Shown here piece by piece: positions 34,387-46,231 of a DNA stretch of 64,000 nt; the stretch's first letter is position 1, and each line of letters opens with the position of its first letter. The notes beneath the pieces are model-generated. The model saw only the letters and a list, made by a program, of their open reading frames with translations. It had not been told where the DNA came from and ran no database searches. The stretch covers positions 16,857 through 80,856 of the forward strand of contig JAHLKC010000164.1 in the NCBI GenBank assembly GCA_025449115.1. Direction: 5' to 3'. Source of the stretch: Chytridium lagenaria (taxonomy: Eukaryota > Chytridiomycota > Chytridiomycetes > Chytridiales > Chytridiaceae). The translations under genes and the position numbers were made by a program.

Positions 34387-37150
34387 TCAATCTTCAATAT
34401 TCGCGTGAAAAGACACTTTTGTCTCATCACACAAAAATACATAGCACGCAGGTCCCTTCAACTCTTCATCAATAATGCAAGTGATAGGCTGCGCTTCCAA
34501 CAAAAACATATCCGTCGCATGCGAATCAGTCGATCCACCTGATTGCTTCTCTTTCGCCCATTCAGCAACCGCCACCTTCCTCCAAGTCTCCGTGGGTAGC
34601 GGTCTCACACCCACAATGGCTTTGAGGTACCCCAGCGGATCAGGGGATTGTTTGGTTATCGAACCTGCAATAGATGGGGTCTCGTTGTTTCAAGAGCCTT
34701 CAACCCATCTTGAACCGTACTGGAAGGTGTGGATGGTCTTGACAGTTCTTCTTTCACAGCTTTGGTTGAGCTTACGTTTGGCATGTATGCCTGAATCGTC
34801 TTAACATACATGGAAGCCGACAATGCCGACGGGTTTGGGAAAAAGTCTAAACGGATTTTTCTGACCACTTGATTTGCTTTAAGGTTTAACACCGCACCTT
34901 GGAACGGTGGAATGTACGTGAGCGTGAGTTTAGAGATGGGAGTTTCCAAAAATCGGTGATTTTGTCGAAACGCTTAAAGTTGTTCCCAAAGGTGGATTTG
35001 TAACGGGGAGGAAGGTCTCCGTTGACGAGACTTACGGGGGATCTGTCCTTTGAGTACACTATGATGTTGGAGAATTTTCCTATTGCACCCATTAGTCGTC
35101 AAAATGATTTGTTATTGAAAGATAAGCACTCTTACCTCCAAGGACCATATGCTTCAAGTCGAAATCATTCCTCAACGTAATGGTCCCCTCTCCTGAAAAG
35201 ATATCATCAAGTGTCGCTGTCGGATCATTAAAGTTCACATCATACGTAATTCGCTTTAAAGCACCCGCGTTTTTCAACTCCACTCTCACATTGTCAATCA
35301 TCCCCATAAAGTTATCCCCATCGGTATGCCAATGCCGCAAACACCAACACGTGTCCGAAACATCTCGTCCACCATGCACTAACGAAAGCAATACGCGGGT
35401 GTGCTCGTCAGGAGAAGTCTCGATAATCCATGACGTGGTTGCATGAGCGACGGTAGCAGCACGTCCTTGCTCACCGGAAGAGAGTGCGTTCAAGGGTTGG
35501 GCTGTCAACCCGTTTTGGAGAATTAAGGGACACGAGTTTACGATGCTGGATTTGCAGGCTCTGCAAAAGATCGATTTCGATTTCTTGGATCTCCAAAAGA
35601 CGTTTCCATTGATGACTCTTTGTTGTGAAAAGTCAGTAACTCAATTCCTTAAGACAACACCAACCAAAAGATGATCCATTTTCGCGTTCACGTGACGGAC
35701 TTGATGTTCTGCACGGAGAATAATCTTGGAAACGTAAGCGTTTGAGCCCTGTCAAGCTGACTTTGGCGGTTCTGCGACATCATAATGAAAAGGAGCCTTT
35801 TCGGTTTAAAAGATCATAAATTAGCACAGCAAACAATGTATTTTTAATAAAGTACTTAAGAACCTGGAGAGCCGCCACGGAACTTAGGAACAAGTTTAAA
35901 AGAATGAAAGGGAAAGGATCCCATGCCACGGAAGCAACCTTGTCGAGGAGGCTGACAAAACAGATATTATTAGCAAATGAGCCAGACAAGGCAAAGTGAC
36001 TCACGTATTTAACCCCATCCACATGGCTAAAAACCCAGTAAGCATCCAATAAATTTCCAACTTCCTCCAAACCCTGCCACAGCATCGGCAGCCTTCTCTC
36101 CAAGCGTTCCATTAACAGCAAACTGCTTCTGCCAAACCGGTTCCTGCTGCTCAAACTCCCCAATACTAATCATAGCTTCATCCAACAGTCTCGCCAACTG
36201 CGTTTGATCCTCTCTAACAACATCTCTATCCTCGCTTGGAAAACTGCATGCAGGTCTTTGATGCATATGCGTGCGTTACCGTGCATGACGCGGAAGGGAT
36301 GGAGGCGACGGATTTCACGGATGAAACGGGGTTTGAGTTTTTTGATTTGGATGGTTTGAGTGTCGATAGGCCGTGGGAGGACGCGTTCGCAAAGGAGACA
36401 AAGGTCAGGTGAAAAGGACTGTTCCTTCTTCTCAACATTTCCGTTGTGCTTCCTCCAGGCGTTGAGAAGTCAACCACCGTTCGGACATTTGGTTGCGCGG
36501 GCGATTTACCCTTCTCAGCCATCCGTTTTCTTTACGTTGCTTATGTTTAAGATGAGATACTCGGTTCTTCTCAGGTCTAACCAAAAAAATAATAATACGG
36601 TAAGCTCTTACGATCACGAAAACATTCAACCTACTTTTTCAGATTCCCTCAAAGTCCATCGTCGAGAATCTTGGCAACAACCTCACCTCGTCCTCTTCCG
36701 TCGCGTCTCCCTCAATCTTATGATCTGTCACAGCCGTCACAGAAGACGCTTCCCTAGTATGCGTCCCCGTATCCTCTTCAACACCATACCCTCCATCTCC
36801 TCCGTACCCTTCCTCATCCCGTCCCTCATCCTCTGCCATCCCTGCACTAGGATCCGACACCATCTCCCTCAACGCTTGCAACTGTATCGAATTCATAGTC
36901 AACTCATGATCATAAGCAGGATCATTCGTTATCCCTAAAAAGAGGTTGCGAGCAGGTAGAGGAGCAGTTGAGGAGCAATAGGTACGGAAGAAACAGATTC
37001 TTCTTCAGGCGGTTCAAAAAGACGCGGAAGCGACATGCCGGTGAGCGTGATTGAGGGTCCAGGAGCTATACTCTCAGACGTGTCGTCTGTAGTTGATACC
37101 AAGAACTCCCCCCTCTCCATCCTGGAATCTTTAGATGGATCCTGAGCCAT
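34387..37150 (-). CDS. DUF1003 membrane protein, copy A of a tandem pair
   Basis: Upstream: a likely start at the ATG at 37150 (MAQDPSKDS), an acidic Ser/Glu-rich segment (36902-36640), then a CLLCERVL Cys pair near 36400 followed by IKKLKPRFIREIRRLHPFRV and RICIKDLHAVF. DUF1003 core: EEDQTQLARLLDEAM-like, GEKAADAVAGF and GGSWKFIGCLLGF (helix 1) near 36040, then WDPFPFILLNLFLSSVAALQ (helix 2) near 35900. After the core: RLLEIQEIEIDLLQSLQ near 35590, typical of DUF1003 tails. A long C-terminal domain has HWHTDGDNFMGMIDNVRVEL, ITYDVNFNDPTATLDDIFSG, GTITLRNDFDLKHM, PPRYKSTFGNNFKRFDKITD and the end GPACYVFLCDETKVSF. Function is unknown. Frame breaks are present near 36950, 36240 and 35500. Copy B lies directly upstream. 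Confidence 0.83.
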
Positions 37151-37565
37151 CAGCTGCCAGTGTCTTGTTCCTGTATTCAACTCAGATATTGAAACACGAT
37201 GAAAAACGCCTTTGTTGTCTGAGCTATTAGTGATTGGGAAGGCGGGTTACAGACACAACGGTTTTCGCCGGATTGGCCAACGGGCGTGTTTTCTGGACGC
37301 TAAGCTGAACACCCATATTTTTATTTATGACAAAAAACTTGACACCGAATACGGCGATGAATGGGGCGGGGTGGCCAACGCCAATATAAGATTAAAGTAG
37401 AATAACGAGAGTAAAACGCGTAGATGTGATATGATGTGATAATATGAACTTCATTCAAACGTTCATGGTGTGTACGGACTGTGGGGAAAAAATAACCATA
37501 CATTTCAAGAATACCATAAAAATAGAAACCACACAGCAGGGTATAAACGTTCAAGTCGTTAAACC
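37151..37565. other. Spacer between the two DUF1003 paralogues
   Basis: 415 bases holding the promoter of copy A and the 3' flank of copy B. A plus-strand frame (37212-37400) has no family sequence and is treated as chance. Confidence 0.4.
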
Positions 37566-40500
37566 TCAAATTCCAATATCTTCCTCCACATCCCCACTCC
37601 CACCCCCACTCTCCAAAACCCCAAACAACGTTACCCTCGCTTCATCGCAGAAAAACGCAAAAGACGCCGGTCCCACCAAATCCACCTCCACCCAAACCCT
37701 CACCGGTCTCGGTGTCCTCTCTTCATCGCCCCACTCCGCGGCCGCAAGCGTTCTCCACGGCGCCTCAGGCTTCGGTCTCGGATCCGTCCTCGTCCTAGCA
37801 ATCGGCAATAACAGATGACGTCTCTCAGAATCTTCAGGGTGAACGTCATCGTCATTCTGGTCGACCTTTTCGGGATCAAAGGGGCGATAATAGAGAGTGG
37901 CGAACTCGGTGGCGTCTAACGATGATATGGGGTTTGAAGCTCGGGAGTGAGGTGGCAGATGAGGGATCGGTTGAACTGTGGAGGAGGCTGCGGAGGTGGC
38001 GGTGCCGGTTGGGATATGGCCTGTGTGGGCCGTTGGGGCTACGACACCGTCGTCGTCGAGGGGGATAAAGTCGACACGGATATGACGCATACGTTGGTTC
38101 GGAGCGAGGATGAGGACGGCCAATTTGAGGGGGTGGAGCGTATGTGATAGAGAGCTTTGTGATAGGGGTTTTCCAGAAGTCGGTAATCTTGTCAATGCGT
38201 TGGAGGTAAAAGGAGGGTTTGTAACGAGGTGGAAGTTCGCCGTTGCTATAGGAAGCTGGGGCTCGGTCTTCATGTAAACTTCAACGCGAAGGATGCGTCC
38301 TTTTCAAAAAAAAAATATAAGTCAGTCATCAACGCCATACCAACCACATAAGTGAATGAAATAAAAAGCAACTTACCCAAAAGCCTCATATGCGGCAAAT
38401 CAAAATCATTTCTCAACGACACCATCCCCTCCCCTGCCAAGACATCATCCAAAGTAGCCGACGGATCATTAAAAGTCATATCATACCCCAACCTCCTCAC
38501 ACTCCCATCCGCCCCTCAACTCACAATGCACATTCCCCAGAAGTCCCAAATAATTATCCCCATCTGTATGCCAATGCGCGAATATAATATCATCATCCTC
38601 CACTCCTCCGTCATCGGCAAGACCGAGGTGATGACGCATAAGAACCCAGGTATGGGCGTCGGGCGTTACTTCAATGGACCAGGGACGTGTGTCAACGGGG
38701 TTGGTGAGAGCCGTAGGGAGGGTGAGGGAGGCACGGAGGTGGGGTTCAGGGTTGGGGAGAGGGCGGGGGTGAGGAAGGGGGTTAAATGGGGGTTGGCGGA
38801 GGGAATGGAGGATGCGAGGGTGGTGACACGGCGTGATAGACGACGTTGCTCGGATTGGAGGGACTGTATCAAATCGACTTGGATTTCTTGAAATTCGAGG
38901 AGACGTCGCCATTGGTGACTCTAGTTCAAAAGTTAAACATATGTGATGATAATTTCTATTTAAAAGTTACCAAAAGATGGTCCACTTTAGCGTTAACGTG
39001 ACGGACTTGGTGTTCTGCCCTTAAAACGGTCCGCGACACATAGTCATTGACGGACCGATCAAGCTGAGCTTGACGGTTTTGAGACATCATGATAACGGGG
39101 GCCTTTACATTAAAAATGAAAAGGTAATTAATCGCAAGCAGCAACGTGAAAAATTGCAATAGTGAATGGAACAAAGGCAGAACGTAAACTATCTTACCTG
39201 AAGGGCAGCCACTGAACTGAGGAAAAGGTTGAGAAGAATAAATGGAAATTCATCCCACGGTGACGATCCAACCTTTGATAAGATTCTATAAAAAGTCACA
39301 TTAAATTTTAAAGCCAGATAAAACAGAACCTAAACTTTTAAGACCACCAAACGCTCCGATAAAAAAAAGTAAAACAACCAAACAAAACAACCAGAGAACG
39401 ACACTCACAAGTTCAACCCCATCCACAACCCCAAAAACCCCAACAAACACCCGATAAACTTCCAACTCCCCCCAAATCTCGCCACAATATCCGCCGCTTT
39501 CTCTCCGAAGGTCCATCCAGCAGCAAACTGTCTCTGCCACATCGGTTCTTGCTGCTCAAACTGTCCCAGATTCCTCATCGCCTCATCCAACAACCTCGAC
39601 AGTTGCGTCTGATCTTCCTCCAACAAATGATTGATCCGCGATCCAAGAAGATTCCGCACCTCGTCTCGACATATCCTCGACGAAGGGTGGATGCTGCGTT
39701 GAGTTGGGTGGAGCCGTCGAATTTCACGGACAAGTCGCGGTTTGAGTTTCCGAACGGGGATCCAGGGTTCGGGGTCGTCCGCGGTTGGGACTGCGAGAGG
39801 GCGTGAGCAGAAGGCGCAACGGTCGAGAACGGGTTTCGCGGCATCGTCGAGAAGATTTTGTTTTTGTTGAGAAGGAGGGTTGCGTTTTGTTGACGGGTGG
39901 TTGGGCGGGCTTGGGATAGTGGGACCGTCGGAGATAGAGTCTAGTGTAGGACTTGAAAGAGGGATGGGGAGCGGGGGAGAGGAGCGACGATTTCGGAGGG
40001 TGTTCTGGAGGAGGGAGGAACGGGAGGGGGTGTCGGGTCTGGGAACGGACCCGCCGTTAGCGGTCCATCTATATCAAATATCAAAATAATGGTCTTTTTA
40101 GATTGCTATTTTTTTGAAAAAAGAAAATAACATAACAAACTAAAACTTAAAATAAAATAATAGCGCAAACTAAAAACGCAACATAACCACAAAACCGATG
40201 AACTGAAAACACGCCAGGAAAAAAAAATATGCAAATATAAGGGTAACCAGCATGCGTTGAAGTATAATACACAGAAGGAAACAACCTCATAAATACAGAG
40301 AACAAAAACTTAAAACAAAAACATGAAGTTCGGACTCACAGAAACAAAAAACCCAACATCCACCTCCGCGAATTCATAAAAAAACTAATAACAAAAAACT
40401 TACCCTCCATCCGTCTCCTCCTCGTCATTCTCTATGCCCCCAACCTCCAAGTCCCTAATTCCAAACACCGTACTCCCGCTCACCCCCTCATCCCCCCCTA

Positions 40501-40654
40501 AAACCGTAACGGGCATCTCATCCACCCTCCCTAAATTTGACCCAGAAGTCGAAGTCAGAAAGGGGATATGCTGAGTCCATGATGTTCTCCGGGTCGGTTG
40601 GATGGGTGGGGATGCAGGGATGGGTGTTGTGGTGGGCGGGTAGCGAGGGTCCAT
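37566..40654 (-). CDS. DUF1003 membrane protein, copy B of a tandem pair
   Basis: Exon 1 is 40654-40404 (MDPRYPPTTTPIPASPP, ending in an acidic NDEEETDG), joined to an exon starting at 40068. Then come a Pro/Ser linker, CAFCSRPLAV near 39810, VRKLKPRLVREIRRLHP, and RICRDEVRNLL. DUF1003 core: EEDQTQLSRLLDEAM, FGEKAADIVARFGGSWKFIG, LGLWMGLN (helix 1, about 39410), WDEFPFILLNLFLSSVAALQ (about 39230), then MMSQNRQAQLDRSVNDYVSR near 39060. The coiled segment RLLEFQEIQVDLIQSLQ is near 38890. The C-terminal domain has IEVTPDAHTWVL, FAHWHTDGDNYLGLLG, LGYDMTFNDPSATLDDVLAG, SLRNDFDLPHM and the end GPASFAFFCDEARVTLFG. Nearly every block aligns with copy A in the same order, so this is a tandem duplicate. 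A frame change lies near 39960 and others near 38530 and 38130. Confidence 0.86.
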
Positions 40655-41612
40655 CGCTTTTTTTTAAATCTTTTTGTGTTTTTCAAATTTGCCATAGCAG
40701 TTCTATAAACAAATAAATACATGCGATAGCGCCGGATAGTAAATACATGTTGGAATGATATAGATGCTTAGGGGCTACAAGATATACTCATAAAAGATAT
40801 TAAGATTGCAAAGGGAAAAAGTAAATAAACTGTTTAAACCTTTTCAGCATCAATTTGCTGGGATTCGATCCGCTCAGACCACCAACCCAGACGCGAAGGT
40901 ACCACTCCCACCTCTAATTGTTTTCTCTCCCAACTCCCTTATTTCGTTTCTTATCACCCATTTGATACATGGCTGATATTTTTGAGCAAAATGATTAGAC
41001 CTGCAATTAATCTCCTTCCTCCAAATCTTCAGCCTCGTTGAGATCCACCATATTTCAAGCACGTCGCTCTCCGGTATATGAATAATGTGCTCCAAGATGG
41101 CCAAAATCTTCTAGCATTTGGTGGCTGGTGGTCTAAGAACTGGCCTGCAACACTCTGTTTGTGAAGGTATGCAGCACCGCAGCCTGTTGTTTGGTCTTAG
41201 TTGAACTAGAGTCAAGTGAAGTATAGATGGGTGCGGGCTTTTGACCAACAACGCCATCATATCAACGTCCGCCATCAATGATAGAGAGGAGTGAACTAAA
41301 TTATTCATCTGTCATCGCGTCAACGTCATCATAGGGAAGCGTGAAAATACATCATTAATGATGAATGTTGGGGGATATAGTAAAAGAATACTCAAAAACA
41401 CATAGGAAGAAAAACAACCAAAAGCAAAGAAAAACACAGCCAAATAAAAGCACAACGAGAACTGCAAAACAAGTGAAAATAAAGGCAAAACAAGCTACCC
41501 CTCCTGATAAATTAACGTCAGAGCTTTTTTAAGGAAACGGGAAACGGAAAGATTCAAGCGGAAAATCAGATTTCGTAAAATCAGGGGAGGCCCAGCAGTC
41601 AACAACTTCAAT
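40655..41612. other. Intergenic region
   Basis: It holds the DUF1003 copy B promoter and the 3' flank of the LCB3-like gene. Minus-strand frames at 40874-41104 and 41111-41308 have no family features. A CTGGG/CCCAG inverted repeat around GATTCGATCC (40857-40890) recalls part of a tRNA but lacks a full cloverleaf. From about 41390 to 41500 it is A-rich. Confidence 0.45.
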
Positions 41613-43768
41613 TTAAATACCAATAGCCTTGAACGCCCAAGGAAGAACGTCAACAGCAAGCCACCCAATTCCCCCATACACAACCCCTCCGTCAAAGTTC
41701 CAACAGTAACCCTCGGAATAATATACACCTTCCTCCCCTTCTTCTCCCCTAACTCCTTCCCTTCATCACAATCACAATTATCCTCGACGCCCTTTGATGA
41801 AACAGCAACAGGTGCAGCACCACCCACCATCCCTAACACCATCGAAAACAAGCGCTTCGACAACGTTTTCGCAATCTTGCGGAAAGCGTAGATCGCAACG
41901 AGGCCGAGGAGTAACCGCACGATACCACCAATGATGGTCGTGTTGTTGGTGGATGTACCGTCTCCGTAGGCTCCATGCCTCCAGGTTCCAATAATTACAC
42001 CAGCTACAACTGAGATTGACGCGACCGAGTCTTCAAAGCATGGGCACGGGCCTTCAGGGTTGGGATGGGCGTAGATGGCGAGGATAAGAAGAGTGATGGT
42101 GACTAATGGGACTGAGGAGGACAAACAAGGATCCAGTAAGTTATCACAAAACCATGCTGGGACATCCAATATTCATTGACAAAAAAAAAGAAAAAACTAA
42201 AAAAACCACTAAAAAGTAAAAGCTCACCATGCGAAACCCGTCTCAATCCACCTTTCCAACCCAGCCCCAACACCTCCCCACCAAACCGCAACAACCCCAG
42301 CCCCCAACCACCAACCCCCAACCACATCCACAAAACTATGCATCCCCGTCACAACCCGACTCATTCCCATCAATACCGGATAAAATATCAACAACCCCAA
42401 ACTCGCCATCCGCAACGTCGTCATCCCAGCTACTTCTCCAACCGCTTTATCGGCCCATGAGGACGGCGCGAAGAGCGTGACGGATCCAAGAAGGATTTGG
42501 AGAGCCGTGTGGAGTGCAATGGACGTTGCGTTCATAGTGTGGGTGGAGGGAAAGCCATATTCAAGCGCGATGCTAGCTTTGGTCGTCATGCGGCGCACAG
42601 GAGGGCTGAGAGGACGTGGTAGACAAAGGAAGTCCTGGTTTGTTAATGAAAAATAGTAATGGGTGAGCATCTATATTTTTACTGGGAAGACGCGTCTGTT
42701 GAAAGACTGAAAAAAATTAATAAAATTTTGTCCATGTCTTTGCTTGAGCCGAGATAAATGGAAGCCAAACGTGGGTTGCACAAGAGTAATTGTGGGTCCG
42801 CCACCAACGCCGACTTCCAATGGCCACGCAAAACGGACAGATTTGACGCGACGGCGTCGTATATAGGGCAATCAGAGAGAGGTGATGGAGGGTAACGGAG
42901 GGATGGATTGCAGGGAAGAGAAGGACTTTATCTTCACCCAGTGGAAAGCAGAACTCCAAAAATAACTAAAAGGGAAGCCTCACCTTTACAGCTGCGCTAA
43001 AGTAAACTCCGAACAGCAGGCATATTACAAATCCGCGTCCAAACTCTCTCAACGCTCTCCCGCCATCTTCCCCAACATCAAACCAAAACATGGGCGGAAG
43101 TAGAAGAAAAAGGCTGAATGCGTTCCAAGCGCTCCCATAGATGTCATGGATGCCAACAGGCTTTGAGAACATCTTTTTTGAATCGAGGCGATAGTGTAGG
43201 ATTCCTGGATGATACGGGGAAGAAGCAGAGTGCGGAGAATAGATCTGACACTAAGGCCATCTTCTGCGTCTGTTTTAGTGGAAGCGGATTTTGAGGTTGA
43301 GGATGCGCGCGATGGGGACGAGGCAGAAGATGGACGATGGTGAAGGGTGTGGTTGTTGGAAGAGCTGGTGTATAATACGGAGGAGGTGGAACCGGTTGAA
43401 GGGCTGCTTGCTGTTCTGCGAGTTGATAAAGTAGGGGAGGAGATTGGGGAGCCAGCGAGCATTGGCTTCCGCATAGGTGAACCGGATTGGAAATGACGAG
43501 AGGCGGGTGATGGAGACGAAGGAGAGGAGGCGGTGACGGCTGCAACGGCTGCAACGGTCGGGAGAATGCTGGCGGCTTCAGAGGTTGGTGAGATGTTGGT
43601 GCTTCCACTGGGTTTACGTTGAGGAGCTGAAAGAGCCGGTGAGCCTGCCATTACGGAAATGGCTGAGGCGGTGCTACCGGAAACAACGGAGCGCTTAAGG
43701 AAGGACGATAAAAAGCTTGAAGCGGTGGTAGTTGAGCTTGCTGATTCGGATGAGGCTGCGGGAGACAT
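41613..43768 (-). CDS. LCB3: Long-chain base-1-phosphate phosphatase (LCB3/SGPP-like, PAP2 family)
   Basis: Removes phosphate from sphingosine or dihydrosphingosine 1-phosphate at the ER membrane. The N-terminus (43768-43200) is a long Ser/Pro-rich cytosolic tail. Membrane part: GALGTHSAFFFYF near 43120, LPPMFWFDVG, then VICLLFGVYFSAAVK joined over an intron to DFLCLPRPLSPPVRR. PAP2 motifs: K-(x)n-LPRP, EYGFPSTHTMNATS near 42560 (motif 2) and SRVVTGMHSFVDVVGG near 42340 (motif 3, catalytic His and Asp). Later exons carry TITLLILAIYAHP, GVIIGTWRHGAY, IIPRVTVGTLTEGLVYGGIG and WLAVDVLPWAFKAIGI before a TAA at 41615-41613. The C-terminal end needs one extra base near 41690, and another break lies near 43110. 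Start chosen at the ATG at 43768. Confidence 0.91.
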
Positions 43769-44981
43769 TGTGATGTTGCGAGCTTGGTCTCTCCCTTTCT
43801 GTGCGTCAAACCAGATTTATTTTTGGACAATCAAAATTCTATTTCTCAAAGGGCACATCGACCAGGGTCGCGCTGAAGTGAAAGCTTCGCGAGTGGTGTC
43901 GTATTCTCTCCCTCCTTGACGTAAACACAAGTGCATAGGTAGAAAGTACTGATAAAGCAGCTTCTTATCACTTTGTGAAAGAAAGGGCAGTTAATTATGC
44001 AGTAATAGACATGGCCCTTTCAACGTTCTTCGGTGACTGGAGAGCATGCAAAGACTGCATTCATGCGTATGCGTCCTTCCTGGTGTCTTCCTTCCTCTTT
44101 CTCCTCCAACTTCATTGTAAAACTCGGTACAAACTTTTTAGAAGACGAGAAAGAGATATACTGATGCCGATCTCGTTTCTAACAGTCGGTATATGCATGT
44201 CAAGGACGTTGAGGAAGTTCGAAACTTTTGATGTTGAATCTAGCTCCCAGTCACGATTGAAAGGTAGCCCATGTGCATCCTGCTGTTGAAAACCCCCTGT
44301 TTGGATGGAGGTATATTATTTACATTACTCATTGCTCTGCTTGCTGCAGTTGGACATGCTTGGCTGCTGCAGCTGCTAATGCTGACGGACTAATCGACAA
44401 ATTTACATTCCCAGAAAGTCATGTCTTTTAACGTTAGGCATTCAATAATGCCTTTTCCGTCGACCCACCCACCCACGAGTCAAACCACCCACTCTGCCAA
44501 CCCAACCCGTTACCCAACCAAATACGCTCTATTATTAGCCGTTTGATGATGACGCCGACAGCTAATATAACAAATTTACGACCTTTTATATATCACGTAA
44601 TATGAGTTTACGTAAACACGTCCATTTCCCCTATTTTCCGCGCTGAAATTTCACGCAGTTGGGCGCTCAAATGGTTGCACTTGTACCCAACAACCTTATG
44701 TTACATAAGCCTTCTGGATGAACATGAGCCGAAGAGACCACCCGTGTGCGAGGGTCGATGATGATGTGATGCAGATGGACGGTGGACCCTTCCCTCTTCT
44801 CTCTCTGCCTCCTCACCACCCACCTCGCGCCCTGATATGGGCTGGTATCATATTACAACCTTGTTTAGTAAAAAGAAAGAAAAAAAACACAGAGGGCTTC
44901 ATTTATATATAACCTATTGCTTTTTTCTTTTACATACTGCCCCTCATCGTAATTTAATAAAATCTTCGATACGATAGAGCC
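43769..44981. other. Intergenic region upstream of divergent genes
   Basis: About 1.2 kb between the LCB3-like start (-) and the small membrane protein start (+). A plus-strand frame at 43975-44289 has one hydrophobic stretch but no family sequence, and I do not call it. At 44331-44366 there is a copy of a short dispersed repeat also found at 53301. From 44460 to 44520 there is a CCCACCCACC-type run. Confidence 0.45.
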
Positions 44982-45714
44982 ATGTCGAGCACCACTGCTG
45001 CTGCTGCCGCCGCTCCGAGGCCAAAGAGAAAGAGCCTGTGGTGACCTTGTTTTGCGGAAGTGTGAATTTGAGATGGGGGACCTTTGGTGTTGCCTTTTTA
45101 GCAGTGGTTCGTTAATATCTTTCTGCTTTCTTCTATGCAGACGTTCCATGCTCAACGTGTTCTTTTTTCCCCCTCTAAAACAGCTCCTCACTTGTCGCCG
45201 GTAACATCCAACAATTTGTCGACAACACTCGTAGTACTGCAGGAGACGGTTTATCTCTCCGTCGTCCTTGGTTGTTCTTTGGGAACGTTGATCTTTAGGC
45301 TGTGTGGAATGTATGGAGCTTGGAAAAATAAGTTAATGGCCGTCAAAATGCATGCTATCGTCAATTGGGTTGGATTCATTCTTTCCCTATCGATGCATGG
45401 TTCCTCGCAAGGCTATTAAACCTCCTCATCCGACGCTTCCAATTCTTCATCCTTGTTGGGAGCTTGGCATTAGTCTTTGCGTTGACAGTGAGTCTATTTT
45501 TCTCTTTGGTCCGAGTTCCATCGTGCGTGAACCTCACACAATCTTTTCTTCTAGATTTACTTTAATATCTGCGTATACTCTTACTACATGGAACTCCGCG
45601 ACTGGCCTGAAACGTTACGACATTGAGCCTGAAGACCTTGAGGAAATTCAAATCATCAACAATCCGGAAATCAAGTTTATTACGAAGGAAGTCTTTGTTC
45701 AACCAAAGGCCTAA
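44982..45714 (+). CDS. Small multi-pass membrane protein of unknown family
   Basis: Starts at the ATG at 44982 with an Ala/Arg/Lys-rich cytosolic N-terminus (SSTTAAAAAAPRPKRKSLW). After an intron ending at a CTATGCAG acceptor near 45139, hydrophobic helices follow: TVYLSVVLGCSLGTLIFRLC, KMHAIVNWVGFILSLS and, after a one-base frame change near 45390, RRFQFFILVGSLALVFALT. A second intron (GTGAGT at about 45488 to TTCTTCTAG at about 45554) leads to IYFNICVYSYYMELRDWPE, PEDLEEIQIINNPEIKFITK and the end FVQPKA. About four membrane segments with a short acidic tail; the layout recalls tetraspan proteins, but no named motif is present. Confidence 0.68.
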
Positions 45715-46231
45715 ATACCTCATCCTGTTTCTAAAAAACCTCATCCTTTTACAGTTGTTTTTGATTTGAAGGCGTCATTCGTACTCTTCCCCCCCCCCCC
45801 CCCCCCCCCTCCCTGTTTATGTCTGTATGCTATTCTTTTCGCTTTCCATCCCCTGCTGCGTTTTTCTTTGCGAGACTAACCCCGTTTGATGTTATAAATG
45901 GGAAGGGATTTTGGAGGCATGAATATCTTGAAAGTGTTTGTTATATTTTTGCTGTTATTTCCTTTTTAAATATATTCTTTCCGTTTGGAACAACTTCAAA
46001 CTGTTGGATAACCATTAAATAAGGTATTTTGATGATAAAGATCAGGCTTCCCTCAACTTACACGCCATTATGGAAGTCGTTTTGCCATTAGAATGATAAA
46101 GCATAAACTCTCTTAAATAAAACTTTCATTTATTCCTTCATATTATGAACCGAAACTGTAACATTTAAAGTGTAGTAAAGGTGCCCAAAACTGTAACATT
46201 GTAAAAAGTGCGTAAGAGTGCTCAACCCCCT
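45715..46231. other. Intergenic region with a 21-base poly-C tract
   Basis: No gene is supported. It contains an uninterrupted run of 21 C at 45789-45809, then AT-rich DNA. It holds the 3' flanks of two convergent genes; AAATAAAAC-type strings occur near 46118. Confidence 0.5.

Noticed and set aside
40857..40890. Possible tRNA on the minus strand (GGATCGAATCC box with CTGGG/CCCAG ends and a TGGTCTGAGCGG string)
   Set aside because: The A-box-like and B-box-like parts are directly adjacent, leaving no room for an anticodon arm. At best a deleted pseudogene.
43975..44289. Plus-strand frame of 104 codons with one hydrophobic stretch
   Set aside because: No family match, no clear promoter or neighbour support; typical of chance frames in this composition.
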